64,000 nucleotides of DNA, taken from positions 7,733,001 through 7,797,000 of the forward strand of contig NZ_CP107964.1 in NCBI RefSeq assembly GCF_041434935.1. Direction: 5' to 3'. This stretch comes from Kitasatospora sp. NBC_00374. Its GTDB lineage: Bacteria; Actinomycetota; Actinomycetes; Streptomycetales; Streptomycetaceae. The notes under the pieces are model-generated. The model had not been told where the DNA came from and did no database searches. It was given only the letters and a program-made list of their open reading frames with translations. Below, one piece after another: positions 25,725 to 33,253 of this stretch; position 1 is the stretch's first letter, and each line of letters opens with the position of its first letter. The position numbers and the translations under genes are program-made.

Positions 25725-26749
25725 GGGCCGGCCTCCGGGGAGCTGGGAGTGGGCGGGGGACCGGCGGCCGCCCGACGGCGCGGGTGGGGGAGCCGGGGCG
25801 GGCGGATGCCGGCCACCCCGCGGGGCAGCAGGTAGACGGCGGCGACGAACAGCGCGCCGAGCAGCAGCGGGCCGTGTCCCGGCCACGGGGCGGCGAGCTG
25901 GTCCCGGGTGGTCAGGACCAGCGCGGCGCCGGCGAGCGCACCGAGCGGAGAGGTCACACCGCCGAGCACGGCGGCCAGCAGCCCCAGCGAGGAGGTGGTG
26001 AAGCCGACGTCGGCGGGGGAGACGTAGCGCTGCGCGGTCACCAGCAGATGGCCGCCCACGCCCGCGAGCGCGCCGGCCCACACCTGGGCGCCGAGGAACA
26101 CCCGGGTGACCGGGTGGCCGCCGGCCCGCATCCGCGCCTCGTGGTCACGGCAGCCGGCGAGCAGGAGCCCCAGCGGCGAGCGCAGCGCCAGGACCGTCGC
26201 GGTGACCGCGCAGGCGGCGACGGCGATCGCGTACCGGAAGACGGCCGTGTCGTCGGTCAGCGGCGCGGCGCCCCACAGCAGCCGCACCGGCGGGATGCCG
26301 GCCAGGCCCTCGGTGCCGCCGGTGACCGAGCTCCAGCGGGCCGCCGCGGTGGCGGTCAGCTCGCCCAGGGCCAGGGTGATCATCAGCGCCGTGACGCCCC
26401 GGGCGCGGGCCACGACCGGCCCGGTCAGCAGCGCGAACAGCGCGGCGGCCAGGGCGGCGGTGGTGAGCTGGACCGGACCGACGTCGATGCCCGCGCGGCC
26501 GAGCAGGGCGCTGGTGTACGCGCCGACCGCGTACGGCGCGGCCTGGCCGAGCGTGGGCAGGCCGGCCCGGCCGGTGAGCACGGTGACGCCGACCGCGACC
26601 AGGCCGAGCGCGGGTATCGGGGTGAGCAGGACGAGAGCCGACTCGTCGACCACCGCCGGTACCGCGAACTGCGCGAGCGCGGTCAGCAGCAGGGCCCAGC
26701 CGGCCGGGCGCAGGAGACCGGCGCCGCGCGGTGCCCGGAGAGCGGTCAT
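25721..26749 (-). CDS. livM: Branched-chain amino acid-type ABC transporter permease (LivM-like)
   Basis: A 342-residue permease with about nine hydrophobic segments. It shows the LivM features LSLGQAAFxxxGAY in modified form (LPTLGQAAPYAVGAYTSALL), TLALGELTATAAARWSSVTGGTEGLAGIP and LGLLLAGCRDHEARMRAGGHPV (the cytoplasmic coupling EAA-like loop). The C terminus is a Pro/Arg-rich tail. Overlaps livG by four bases. Confidence 0.9.
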   Translation of the reverse strand: MTALRAPRGAGLLRPAGWALLLTALAQFAVPAVVDESALVLLTPIPALGLVAVGVTVLTGRAGLPTLGQAAPYAVGAYTSALLGRAGIDVGPVQLTTAALAAALFALLTGPVVARARGVTALMITLALGELTATAAARWSSVTGGTEGLAGIPPVRLLWGAAPLTDDTAVFRYAIAVAACAVTATVLALRSPLGLLLAGCRDHEARMRAGGHPVTRVFLGAQVWAGALAGVGGHLLVTAQRYVSPADVGFTTSSLGLLAAVLGGVTSPLGALAGAALVLTTRDQLAAPWPGHGPLLLGALFVAAVYLLPRGVAGIRPPRLPHPRRRAAAGPPPTPSSPEAGP

Positions 26750-27615
26750 CCGCGGGCTCCGGCGGCACTGCCGCGGCGCAGCACCAGCGCGGCGGCCATG
26801 GCCGCGAACAGCAGGTACGGGGCGAGGCCGGAGGCCAGGTCGACGCCGAGGGTCTGCACCTCGCCCACGGCCACCGCCGCCGCCAGCGCCCCCAGGACCG
26901 AGCCCAGGCCGCCCAGCACCACCACGATCAGCGAGAGCAGCAGGACGGTCTCCGCCGTGCGCGGCCCGGGGCCGATGATGGGAGCGCCGAGAACACCCGC
27001 GAGGCCCGCGAGCGCCCCGGCGCCGGTCAGTACGGCGGCGTGGACCAGACGTGGGTCGGTACCCAGGCCGGCGACCATCGCGGAGTCGTCCACCGTGGCC
27101 CGCAGCAGCATGCCGGCCCTGGTACGCCGCAGGAAGAGCTGCCCGGCCGCCGCCAGCACCGCCGCCACCAGGATGAACACCAGCCGGTACACCGGATAGC
27201 GGTGCCCGGCGAGGTCGGCGCTGCCGTCGAGGGCCGCCGGCAGGGCGACGGGCAGGTCGTCGGGCCCGGCCGCCGTGCTGAGCAGATCGCCGCCGATCAG
27301 CGCCACGCCGACGGTGAGCAGGGCCTGGGCGAGGTGGCCGCGTCGGCGCAGCGGCGCGGTGAGCGCGGCGAGCAGCCCGCCGCTGGCGCCGGCCGCCGCG
27401 GTGCCGACGGCCAGGGCGAGCAGCAGCCCGGCCCAGGTGCCGTCGGACAGGGCGGCGGCCGTGTACGCGCCGACGGCGTAGAGGGTGCCGTGGGCGAGGT
27501 TGAGGACGTCACCCGTCCCGAACGCCAGCGTCAGCCCGGCCGCCGCGACGTACAGCAGCAGCCCGTAGGCGACGCCGTCCACGGCCGGGACCAGATGCGC
27601 GTCGATCAGGCCCAT
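26746..27615 (-). CDS. livH: Branched-chain amino acid-type ABC transporter permease (LivH-like)
   Basis: A 289-residue permease with eight hydrophobic segments. GLLLYVAAAGLTLAFGTGDVLNLAHGTLYAVGAYTA is the LivH signature (F...NLAHG.....GAY). RRTRAGMLLRATVDDSAMVAGLGTD is the coupling loop, and LLSLIVVVLGGLGSVLGALAAA the conserved GGxGSxxGA element. ATG 27615 starts 24 bases after the binding-protein gene, and the end overlaps livM by four bases. Confidence 0.92.
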   Translation of the reverse strand: MGLIDAHLVPAVDGVAYGLLLYVAAAGLTLAFGTGDVLNLAHGTLYAVGAYTAAALSDGTWAGLLLALAVGTAAAGASGGLLAALTAPLRRRGHLAQALLTVGVALIGGDLLSTAAGPDDLPVALPAALDGSADLAGHRYPVYRLVFILVAAVLAAAGQLFLRRTRAGMLLRATVDDSAMVAGLGTDPRLVHAAVLTGAGALAGLAGVLGAPIIGPGPRTAETVLLLSLIVVVLGGLGSVLGALAAAVAVGEVQTLGVDLASGLAPYLLFAAMAAALVLRRGSAAGARG

Positions 27616-27638
27616 CGGGCCCCCTCTCCGGTGCCCGG

Positions 27639-28835
27639 TCAGTTCCCGATGGTGGCGAGGTCCTGGACGGTCTGGTTGGACAGGGCGCGGCCGTCGCTCT
27701 TGACCTCGCGCAGATACCACTTCTGCACCGGCGAGTGGGTGTTCCTGCCGAACTGCCAGGTGCCGCGCGGGCTGTCGATCTGGCCGAGGCCGGCGATCGC
27801 GGTGTTCAGCGACTCCGGGTCGAGCCGGTCGCCCGCCGCGCCGATCGCCTTGTCGAGGACGGCGGCGGCGTCGTAGGAGGCCATCGCGTACGTGGTGGGC
27901 GGGGACTGGTGCTTGGACTGCCAGGCCGAGACGAATGCGCGGTTGGCCGCGTTGTCCAGGTCCGGGGCGTAGTTGAGCACCGAGCGGATGCCCTTGGCGG
28001 CGTCGCCCTGCGCGGTCAGCACGCCGCCCTCGGTGAGGAATCCGGCCGCGTACAGCGGGGTGCCGGCCAGATCGGACTGGGCGTACTGCTTGACGAAGTC
28101 GACCGCGGCGCTGCCGGCGTAGAAGCAGTACACCGCCTTGGCCTTGGAGTTCTTGATCTTGTTGAAGTAGGGAGTGAAGTCGGTGGTGCCCGGGAACGGC
28201 GTGAACATCGTCTTCCCCGCGGGGTCGGCGAGTTGCCCGCCGGCCTTGCCGAACGCGTCGGTGAAGCCTCGCAGTTCGTCCCAGCCGCCCTGGTAGTCGG
28301 GCCCGATCGCGTAGACCGGCCCGTCGACCGTGTCGCGCACGTACTGGGCGATCGCGGCCCCCGGCTCGTCGGACATGAAGCTGGTGCTCCACTGCCGGGT
28401 CACGTCCTTGACCGCGGGGCGGCCGTTGGAGCTCACCAGCGGGATCCCGGCCTCGCTGAGCAGCGGCGAGATCGCGGCGACCGAGCCGGCGCCGACCACC
28501 CCCGTGACGGCGAGGACCTTGTCCTGCTTGACCAGCTTGGTGGCGGCCGGGAGGGCGGTGGGTGCGCCGTCGCCCTCGTCGGCGGTCACCAGGTCGACCG
28601 GATGACCGCCGAGCCTGCCGTCGTGGGTGTCGAGGTAGAGCTGGAAGCCGTCCCGCAGGTCGGTGCCGACCGCCTTGTACGTCCCGGAGAGCGAGGCCAG
28701 CAGCCCGATCTTCACCGCGCTCGGGCCGCCCGCGGCGGCGTCACCGCTGCCGTGTCCGCCGGTGCAGCCGGTGGCGAGCAGCAGGGCGGCGACGAGGGGG
28801 ACGCCAACCGGGCGGGATCTGCGAATCGGTGACAC
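27639..28835 (-). CDS. livK: Branched-chain amino acid-type ABC transporter substrate-binding lipoprotein
   Basis: A 398-residue periplasmic-binding protein of the Peripla_BP_6 family. A lipobox (LATGC, Cys24) follows a short signal peptide. VKIGLLASLSGTYKAVGTDLRDGFQLYLDTHDGRLGG is the family N terminus; ITGVVGAGSVAAISPLL-like (VTGVVGAGS) and YAIGPDYQGGWDELRGFTDAF the central strands; TTDFTPYFNKIKNSKAKAVYCFYAGS the hinge. The gene follows the roadblock gene by 45 bases, so ligand binding may be reported to the sensor kinase upstream. The true ligand is uncertain, since this family also binds urea, amides and aromatic acids. Confidence 0.92.
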   Translation of the reverse strand: MSPIRRSRPVGVPLVAALLLATGCTGGHGSGDAAAGGPSAVKIGLLASLSGTYKAVGTDLRDGFQLYLDTHDGRLGGHPVDLVTADEGDGAPTALPAATKLVKQDKVLAVTGVVGAGSVAAISPLLSEAGIPLVSSNGRPAVKDVTRQWSTSFMSDEPGAAIAQYVRDTVDGPVYAIGPDYQGGWDELRGFTDAFGKAGGQLADPAGKTMFTPFPGTTDFTPYFNKIKNSKAKAVYCFYAGSAAVDFVKQYAQSDLAGTPLYAAGFLTEGGVLTAQGDAAKGIRSVLNYAPDLDNAANRAFVSAWQSKHQSPPTTYAMASYDAAAVLDKAIGAAGDRLDPESLNTAIAGLGQIDSPRGTWQFGRNTHSPVQKWYLREVKSDGRALSNQTVQDLATIGN

Positions 28836-28880
28836 GAGTGCTCCCGGGAGTAGGGGTGACGGGCCGGAACTGACGATCGG

Positions 28881-29294
28881 TCAGGAGGATGTGTCGAGCA
28901 GCTTGGCGCGGGCCGCGGGGGTGAGCTGCGGTCCGACCTGGTTGATCAGCTCGGCGAGCTCGAAGGAGACCTGGCCGATGTCGCAGGACTTCGAGGCCAG
29001 GACCAGCAGCGAGGCGCCGCTGCCGACCGCCATCGAGAACAGGAAACCGCCCTGCAGCTCGGTCAGGTTGCTGATCACCGGCTCCGCCTTCAACAGCCGT
29101 CCGGCGCCGGCCAGCAGGCTGACCAGCCCCGAGGCGATCGCGGCGAGCTGGTCGGCGTGCTCGGTGTCGACCTCGCGGGTGGCTGCGATCAGCAGCCCGT
29201 CGGCGGAGACCGCCACCGCGTGGGTGATCTCCGGGACGCGGGCCGCGAAGTCGTTCAGCAGCCAGTCGAGATCCTGCGGCGAGGGGGAGGTCAT
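28881..29294 (-). CDS. Roadblock/LC7 domain protein (conservon CvnB-like)
   Basis: A 137-residue roadblock/LC7 protein: LDWLLNDFAARVPEITHAVAVSADGLLIA, EHADQLAAIASGLVSLLAGAGRL and GGFLFSMAVGSGASLLVLAS are the classic elements of CvnB proteins, which in streptomycetes join a sensor kinase (CvnA), a DUF742 protein (CvnC) and a GTPase (CvnD) in conservons. Here no DUF742 or GTPase gene follows; the Liv operon does. ATG 29294 overlaps the kinase stop by four bases. Confidence 0.92.
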   Translation of the reverse strand: MTSPSPQDLDWLLNDFAARVPEITHAVAVSADGLLIAATREVDTEHADQLAAIASGLVSLLAGAGRLLKAEPVISNLTELQGGFLFSMAVGSGASLLVLASKSCDIGQVSFELAELINQVGPQLTPAARAKLLDTSS

Positions 29295-31558
29295 GCGTCT
29301 TCCTTCTGGTTCGGTTCGGAGAGGAGAGGCTTGGGGGCGCCGCGCCCGGCGCGGCTGGCGCCGATGCCGCGGGCGTAGGCGGCCATGGTGGCCGAGACCT
29401 GCCGGGGGTCGCGCTGCGCCAGCCCGTGCGAGGGGTGGGTGGCGGGCGCCGGGGAGTCGGAGGTGCTCGCCGCCGCCGCGTGGACGGGGGCGGGCTCGGC
29501 GGGCGAGGACGCCGGGCGCCTGCGCCTGGGCAGACCGCTCCCGGTGGTTCCGGCGGCCGTCGGCCCCGGCTCGGGCGCAAGCGCCGCCGCGGCCGGGAGC
29601 GGTGTCGGCACCGCCGACGGTACTGCGAGCAGAGCGGGGAGCGGAGCCGGGTCGGCCGGCGCGGCCGGCTCGAACATCGTGTCCGGAAGGGTGACCTCGG
29701 CGATGGTGCCGCCACCCGGACGCGGGCGCAGCTCGACCCGGATCCCGTACCAGGACGCCAGGTGGCCGACCACGGTCAGCCCCATCGCGCGGACGGCGGC
29801 CACCTCGACCGGTGAGGGGGCGGCCAGCTTCTCGTTGGCCTCGTCCCAGCGGTCCTTGGCCAGGCCGATGCCCTGGTCGCAGACCTGTACCACGAGCCGG
29901 TCCGTCAGCAGCCTGGCCTCGGCGGTCACCCGGGTCTCGGGCTTGGAGTAGGCGGTGGCGTTGTCGAGCAGCTCGGCGAAGAGGTGGACCAGGTGGTCCA
30001 CCGCCCGGCCCTGGATCAGGACGCCCTGGTCCGTGGTCCCGACGTCGACCCGGGTGTAGCGCTCGATCTGGGCCACCGCCGCCCGCAGGACGTCCTCGAT
30101 CGGGGAGTCGGTCGACCGTACCCGGGCGGTCGCCTCGCCGCCGAGCACGAGCAGGCTGTGGTTGTTGCGCCGCATCCTGCTGGCCAGGTGGTCGAGCTCG
30201 AAGAGCCGGGCCAGCCGTTCGGGGTCGGGCTCGTCCCGCTCGGCCGCGTCGAGGGCCCGGACCAGCGCACCGGTCAGCCGTTCGGCCCGGCGGGCCAGGC
30301 CGACGAAGACGGTGCCCATCCGGTCGCGCATGGCCGCCTGCTCGGCGGCGATCCGTACCGCCTCCCGGCTGACGGTGTTGAAGGCGGCGCCGACCTCGGC
30401 GATCTCGTCCCGGCCGCGGACCCTGACCGGGTCGCCCGCCGCGGCGGCGAACTCCTCCGGTGTCGCCCCGCCGAGCGCGCCTCCCGCCGACAGGGCGGCG
30501 ACGGCCGCCGGAAGGCGCTCGTGGGCGACGGCGTGCGCGGCGTCCCGGAGCCGGCGCAGCTCCCGGATCATCGGCCGGCCCAGCCGGAACGCGAGGACGA
30601 TCACCGAGACCACCGCCAGCACCACCGCCAGGCCCTCGCTCAGGGCCCACCCGCGTTGCGTGTTGCGGAAGTCCGTGACCCTGGCGAGCGCCGCGGCGTC
30701 GACCTTCTGCTCGACCTGCTGGAGCCGGTCTGCCCGTTCGTCCATCACCGTCGTCCAGCTGGCGTCCAACGGCAGCGGCCGGCCGGGCCTGGCGCGGGCG
30801 ACGGCGTCCTCCAGGCGGCCCGCCGCGATGATCTCGGCACCGGTCAGCGACCGGTCCAGCCAGGCCTGCCACTCGGGGGTGGCGGTCCGTTGGAACTCCA
30901 GGACGGCCTCGGTGTATCCGGTGCGGGTGGCGGTGATCGCCTGCTGCGCGGCCGGAGTGAGGACGCCGGAGGCCTGCGAGGTCAGGACCGCGACCTCCTG
31001 CTGGCCGACCGCCTCCTGCGCCCGGGCCAGGGCCACTCCGCTGTTGATCCGGTCCGCGAGATCGGCCCCGGCGCGGCCGGCCTCGGCGACATCGCCCCGG
31101 TAGGCCAGCAGGTCGGCGATGACGATCCGGTAGTGGAAGGTGGTCGCGGACAGCGCGGCGCCCGGGCCCGACTCCACCTGCTTGCGGAGCGCGGGGAGGT
31201 CCGCCAGGTCGTCGTCCACCTGCCGGAGCAGGCCGAGGGCGTTGCCCCGGCCCGGGTGCAGCCGTCCCCGCAGCCGGCGGTACTCCGTGATGCTCGCGTC
31301 GGTGGCCTGGATCTGGCGGAGGTAGGCGTTGGTCCGCTCGGGGTTCGCCTCGCCGGTCAACAGGGCCGCGGCACAGGTGCGTTCCCGCTGCAGCTGGTGC
31401 GTCAGGTCGCCGGCCTGGGCGCTGATGGCGACCATCGAGCGCAGCTGCGCGGCCCCGAACACCTGTCCGGCGGTGATGCGCAGGGCGAGCGCCGCGAACG
31501 CGAGGACGGCGAGCAGCGGTACCGTGGCGAGGACGGCGAGTTTGCGGGTGATTCTCAC
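29291..31558 (-). CDS. Nitrate/nitrite-sensing domain sensor histidine kinase-like protein (CvnA-type)
   Basis: A 755-residue membrane sensor. TM1 is at ~8-27, a large helical extracytoplasmic NIT-like domain spans ~30-300 (LQRERTCAAALLTGE, then TAYLRQ-type helices), TM2 is at ~305-325, and a HAMP follows. A helical segment (VGLARRAERLTGALVRALD) replaces a canonical phosphoacceptor His box. The HATPase domain has HLFAELLDNATAYSKPETRV (N box) and VCDQGIGLAKDRW (G1 box). The final ~100 residues are Pro/Ala/Ser-rich. The lack of an obvious H-box matches conservon kinases, which signal through partner proteins. Starts the operon that continues into roadblock and Liv genes. Confidence 0.9.
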   Translation of the reverse strand: MRITRKLAVLATVPLLAVLAFAALALRITAGQVFGAAQLRSMVAISAQAGDLTHQLQRERTCAAALLTGEANPERTNAYLRQIQATDASITEYRRLRGRLHPGRGNALGLLRQVDDDLADLPALRKQVESGPGAALSATTFHYRIVIADLLAYRGDVAEAGRAGADLADRINSGVALARAQEAVGQQEVAVLTSQASGVLTPAAQQAITATRTGYTEAVLEFQRTATPEWQAWLDRSLTGAEIIAAGRLEDAVARARPGRPLPLDASWTTVMDERADRLQQVEQKVDAAALARVTDFRNTQRGWALSEGLAVVLAVVSVIVLAFRLGRPMIRELRRLRDAAHAVAHERLPAAVAALSAGGALGGATPEEFAAAAGDPVRVRGRDEIAEVGAAFNTVSREAVRIAAEQAAMRDRMGTVFVGLARRAERLTGALVRALDAAERDEPDPERLARLFELDHLASRMRRNNHSLLVLGGEATARVRSTDSPIEDVLRAAVAQIERYTRVDVGTTDQGVLIQGRAVDHLVHLFAELLDNATAYSKPETRVTAEARLLTDRLVVQVCDQGIGLAKDRWDEANEKLAAPSPVEVAAVRAMGLTVVGHLASWYGIRVELRPRPGGGTIAEVTLPDTMFEPAAPADPAPLPALLAVPSAVPTPLPAAAALAPEPGPTAAGTTGSGLPRRRRPASSPAEPAPVHAAAASTSDSPAPATHPSHGLAQRDPRQVSATMAAYARGIGASRAGRGAPKPLLSEPNQKEDA

Positions 31559-31843
31559 CGGGCCGCTCCTCCGGCCATGAGCGGAGGGTTGATCAGGCCT
31601 TGCTGGTCAGAGGTCATGGCGCGCCTTGGGGTTGATCGGAGGGGGCGGGTGGAAGCGAGGGTGGATCGACCGCTGCGAAAGCCTCCATTTAGCGCGTACC
31701 TGACATGATGCTGCGCCGAGCATAGTGGCGTCGATCGATCATGTCTTCGAAACCTTGCGAAGCCTAGTCAACTGACGTGCCGTCATAACAGCCCCGGAGC
31801 CATTCTCTTACCCGCGCCACCCGCAGGCCCGCCGGCGGCGGAC
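31559..31843. promoter_or_regulatory. Upstream region of the sensor kinase operon
   Basis: About 285 bases without a gene. The middle part (31690-31810) is clearly AT-richer than its surroundings (for example the CATAGTGGCGTCGATCGATC stretch and TCATAACAG) and probably contains the minus-strand promoter of the sensor kinase operon. No sure -10/-35 pair. Confidence 0.4.
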
Positions 31844-31897
31844 GCCGCAGGGCCCGTCGGCACACGGCACCTGCCGTGTGCCGACGGGCCCTGCGGC
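31844..31897. terminator. Perfect 26-bp inverted repeat, bidirectional terminator
   Basis: Arms 31844-31869 and 31872-31897 are perfectly complementary with a two-base centre, the longest palindrome seen in the window. It lies 62 bases past the stop of the truncated dehydrogenase remnant on the minus strand and upstream of the sensor kinase promoter, so it most likely ended the ancestral dehydrogenase transcript and insulates the kinase operon. Confidence 0.85.
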
Positions 31898-31958
31898 CTG
31901 GCCTTTCGGGGTTTCGCCGGCGGCCCTCCTCGACCGCTCACACCGCTCGGGCGGCCGC

Positions 31959-32300
31959 CTACGGCAGCTCCACCGCCAGGTGTTCCGGGCCGAGCGAGCG
32001 CAGCAGGTCCGCCGAGTCGGAGACCTCGCCGACCGTGAGCACCCCGGTCGCCGGGCTCCGGCCGTCCAGGATGCGCTCCGCCGCCTCCACCACGATCGGC
32101 GCCGTGACCGCGTAGATGTCCTGCCCGCGCGCCACCGCGCGGCGCTGCCGGCCGCCGGCGTGGACGACGACCTCGACCAGGAACCGCTGGGCCGACCGGA
32201 CTCCGGTCGACGGCGTCAGGTTGGGTTCGCCGAGCTCCTTGAGCGGGGCGAGCGTCATGACGCTGCTGATCTCGGCGACCGGCAGGTGCCGCGGGACGGT
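31959..32300 (-). pseudogene. C-terminal remnant of a saccharopine dehydrogenase-family (trans-acting enoyl reductase-like) protein
   Basis: About 110 codons remain, reading RHLPVAEISSVMTLAPLKELG at the broken end and continuing RFLVEVVVHAGGRQRRAVARGQDIYA, then VVEAAERILDGR and GVLTVGEVSDSADLLRSLGPEHLAVELP. This is the conserved C terminus of actinobacterial saccharopine dehydrogenase NAD-binding domain proteins (about 380 residues). The Rossmann N terminus is absent. The reading frame runs on to the right but into the antisense of the GlxA-type gene. No start with a ribosome binding site exists at the junction, so it is probably dead. Confidence 0.75.
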
Positions 32301-33224
32301 GACGCTAACGTCCCGGTGTTCGAGGCCGCCGTGGCCGTCGAGGTCTTCGGCCGCGCGAGGAGGGACTTCCCCGTCCCGTGGTACGAGGTGGCGCTGTGCA
32401 CCGGGCAGGACGGCCCGGTCCGGACGGCGGAGGGGCTGGCCTTCGCCGGCCCGGGCCTCGCGGAGCTGGAGCGCGCGGACACCGTGATCGTGCCGGCCTG
32501 CGCCGACCTGCAGGGCGACCCGCCGCCGGAGCAGCTGGACGCGCTGCGCGGGGCGTACGCGCGCGGGGCCCGCATCGCCTCGATCTGCACGGGTGCGTTC
32601 ACCCTGGCCGCCGCCGGGCTGCTCGACGGCCGCCGTGCCACCACCCACTGGATGCACGCCGCCGAACTGGCCGAACGCTGGCCGGCGGTGAAGCTGGACC
32701 CGAACGTGCTCTACACCCAGGACGAGCGGATCTTCACCTCCGCGGGCGAGTGCGCCGGACTGGACCTCTGTCTGCACCTCGTCCGCCTCGATCACGGCAG
32801 CCACGTCGCCAACACCCTCGCCCGCCGGATGGTCATCCCGCCGCACCGCGAGGGCGGTCAGGCCCAGTACATCGACCAGCCGTTGCCGCGGGCCGAGTCC
32901 ACCGGCCTGGCCCCGGCGCTCGGCTGGGCGCGCGCCCGGCTGCACCGCCCGCTGACCATCGACGACCTGGCCGGGCGGGCGGCGATGAGCAAGCGCAGCT
33001 TCCTGCGCCACTTCCGCGCCGCCACCGGGACCACGCCCCTGCAGTGGCTGCTGCACGAACGCGTCGCCCGTGCGCGTGACCTGCTGGAGACGACCGACGA
33101 CACCGTCGAGCACCTCGCGGAGCAGTGCGGCTTCGGGTCGGCGCAGAGTCTGCGCGTGCACTTCACCCGGATCAACCGGACCACTCCCCGCCGGTACCGG
33201 CAGACGTTCGACTCGACGCGGTGA
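32286..33224 (+). CDS. GlxA/AraC-type transcriptional regulator, 5' end lost
   Basis: A regulator with a DJ-1/PfpI-like N-terminal domain and an AraC helix-turn-helix pair. RIASICTGAFTLAAAGLLDGRRATTHW is the amidase-like elbow, GLDLCLHLVRLDHG the domain end, LTIDDLAGRAAMSKRSFLRHFRAATGTTPLQWL the first HTH and VEHLAEQCGFGSAQSLRVHFTRI the second. The protein begins abruptly at ANVPVFEAAVAVEVFG: the first beta strand (about ten residues) is missing. GTG 32286 is the best remaining start but has no clear ribosome binding site. Possibly still functional, more likely impaired. The break coincides with the broken end of the divergent dehydrogenase remnant. Confidence 0.8.
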   Translation: MPRDGDANVPVFEAAVAVEVFGRARRDFPVPWYEVALCTGQDGPVRTAEGLAFAGPGLAELERADTVIVPACADLQGDPPPEQLDALRGAYARGARIASICTGAFTLAAAGLLDGRRATTHWMHAAELAERWPAVKLDPNVLYTQDERIFTSAGECAGLDLCLHLVRLDHGSHVANTLARRMVIPPHREGGQAQYIDQPLPRAESTGLAPALGWARARLHRPLTIDDLAGRAAMSKRSFLRHFRAATGTTPLQWLLHERVARARDLLETTDDTVEHLAEQCGFGSAQSLRVHFTRINRTTPRRYRQTFDSTR

Positions 33225-33253
33225 CCGGCCGCGCGCCGGTCCCGCCGGCGGCC

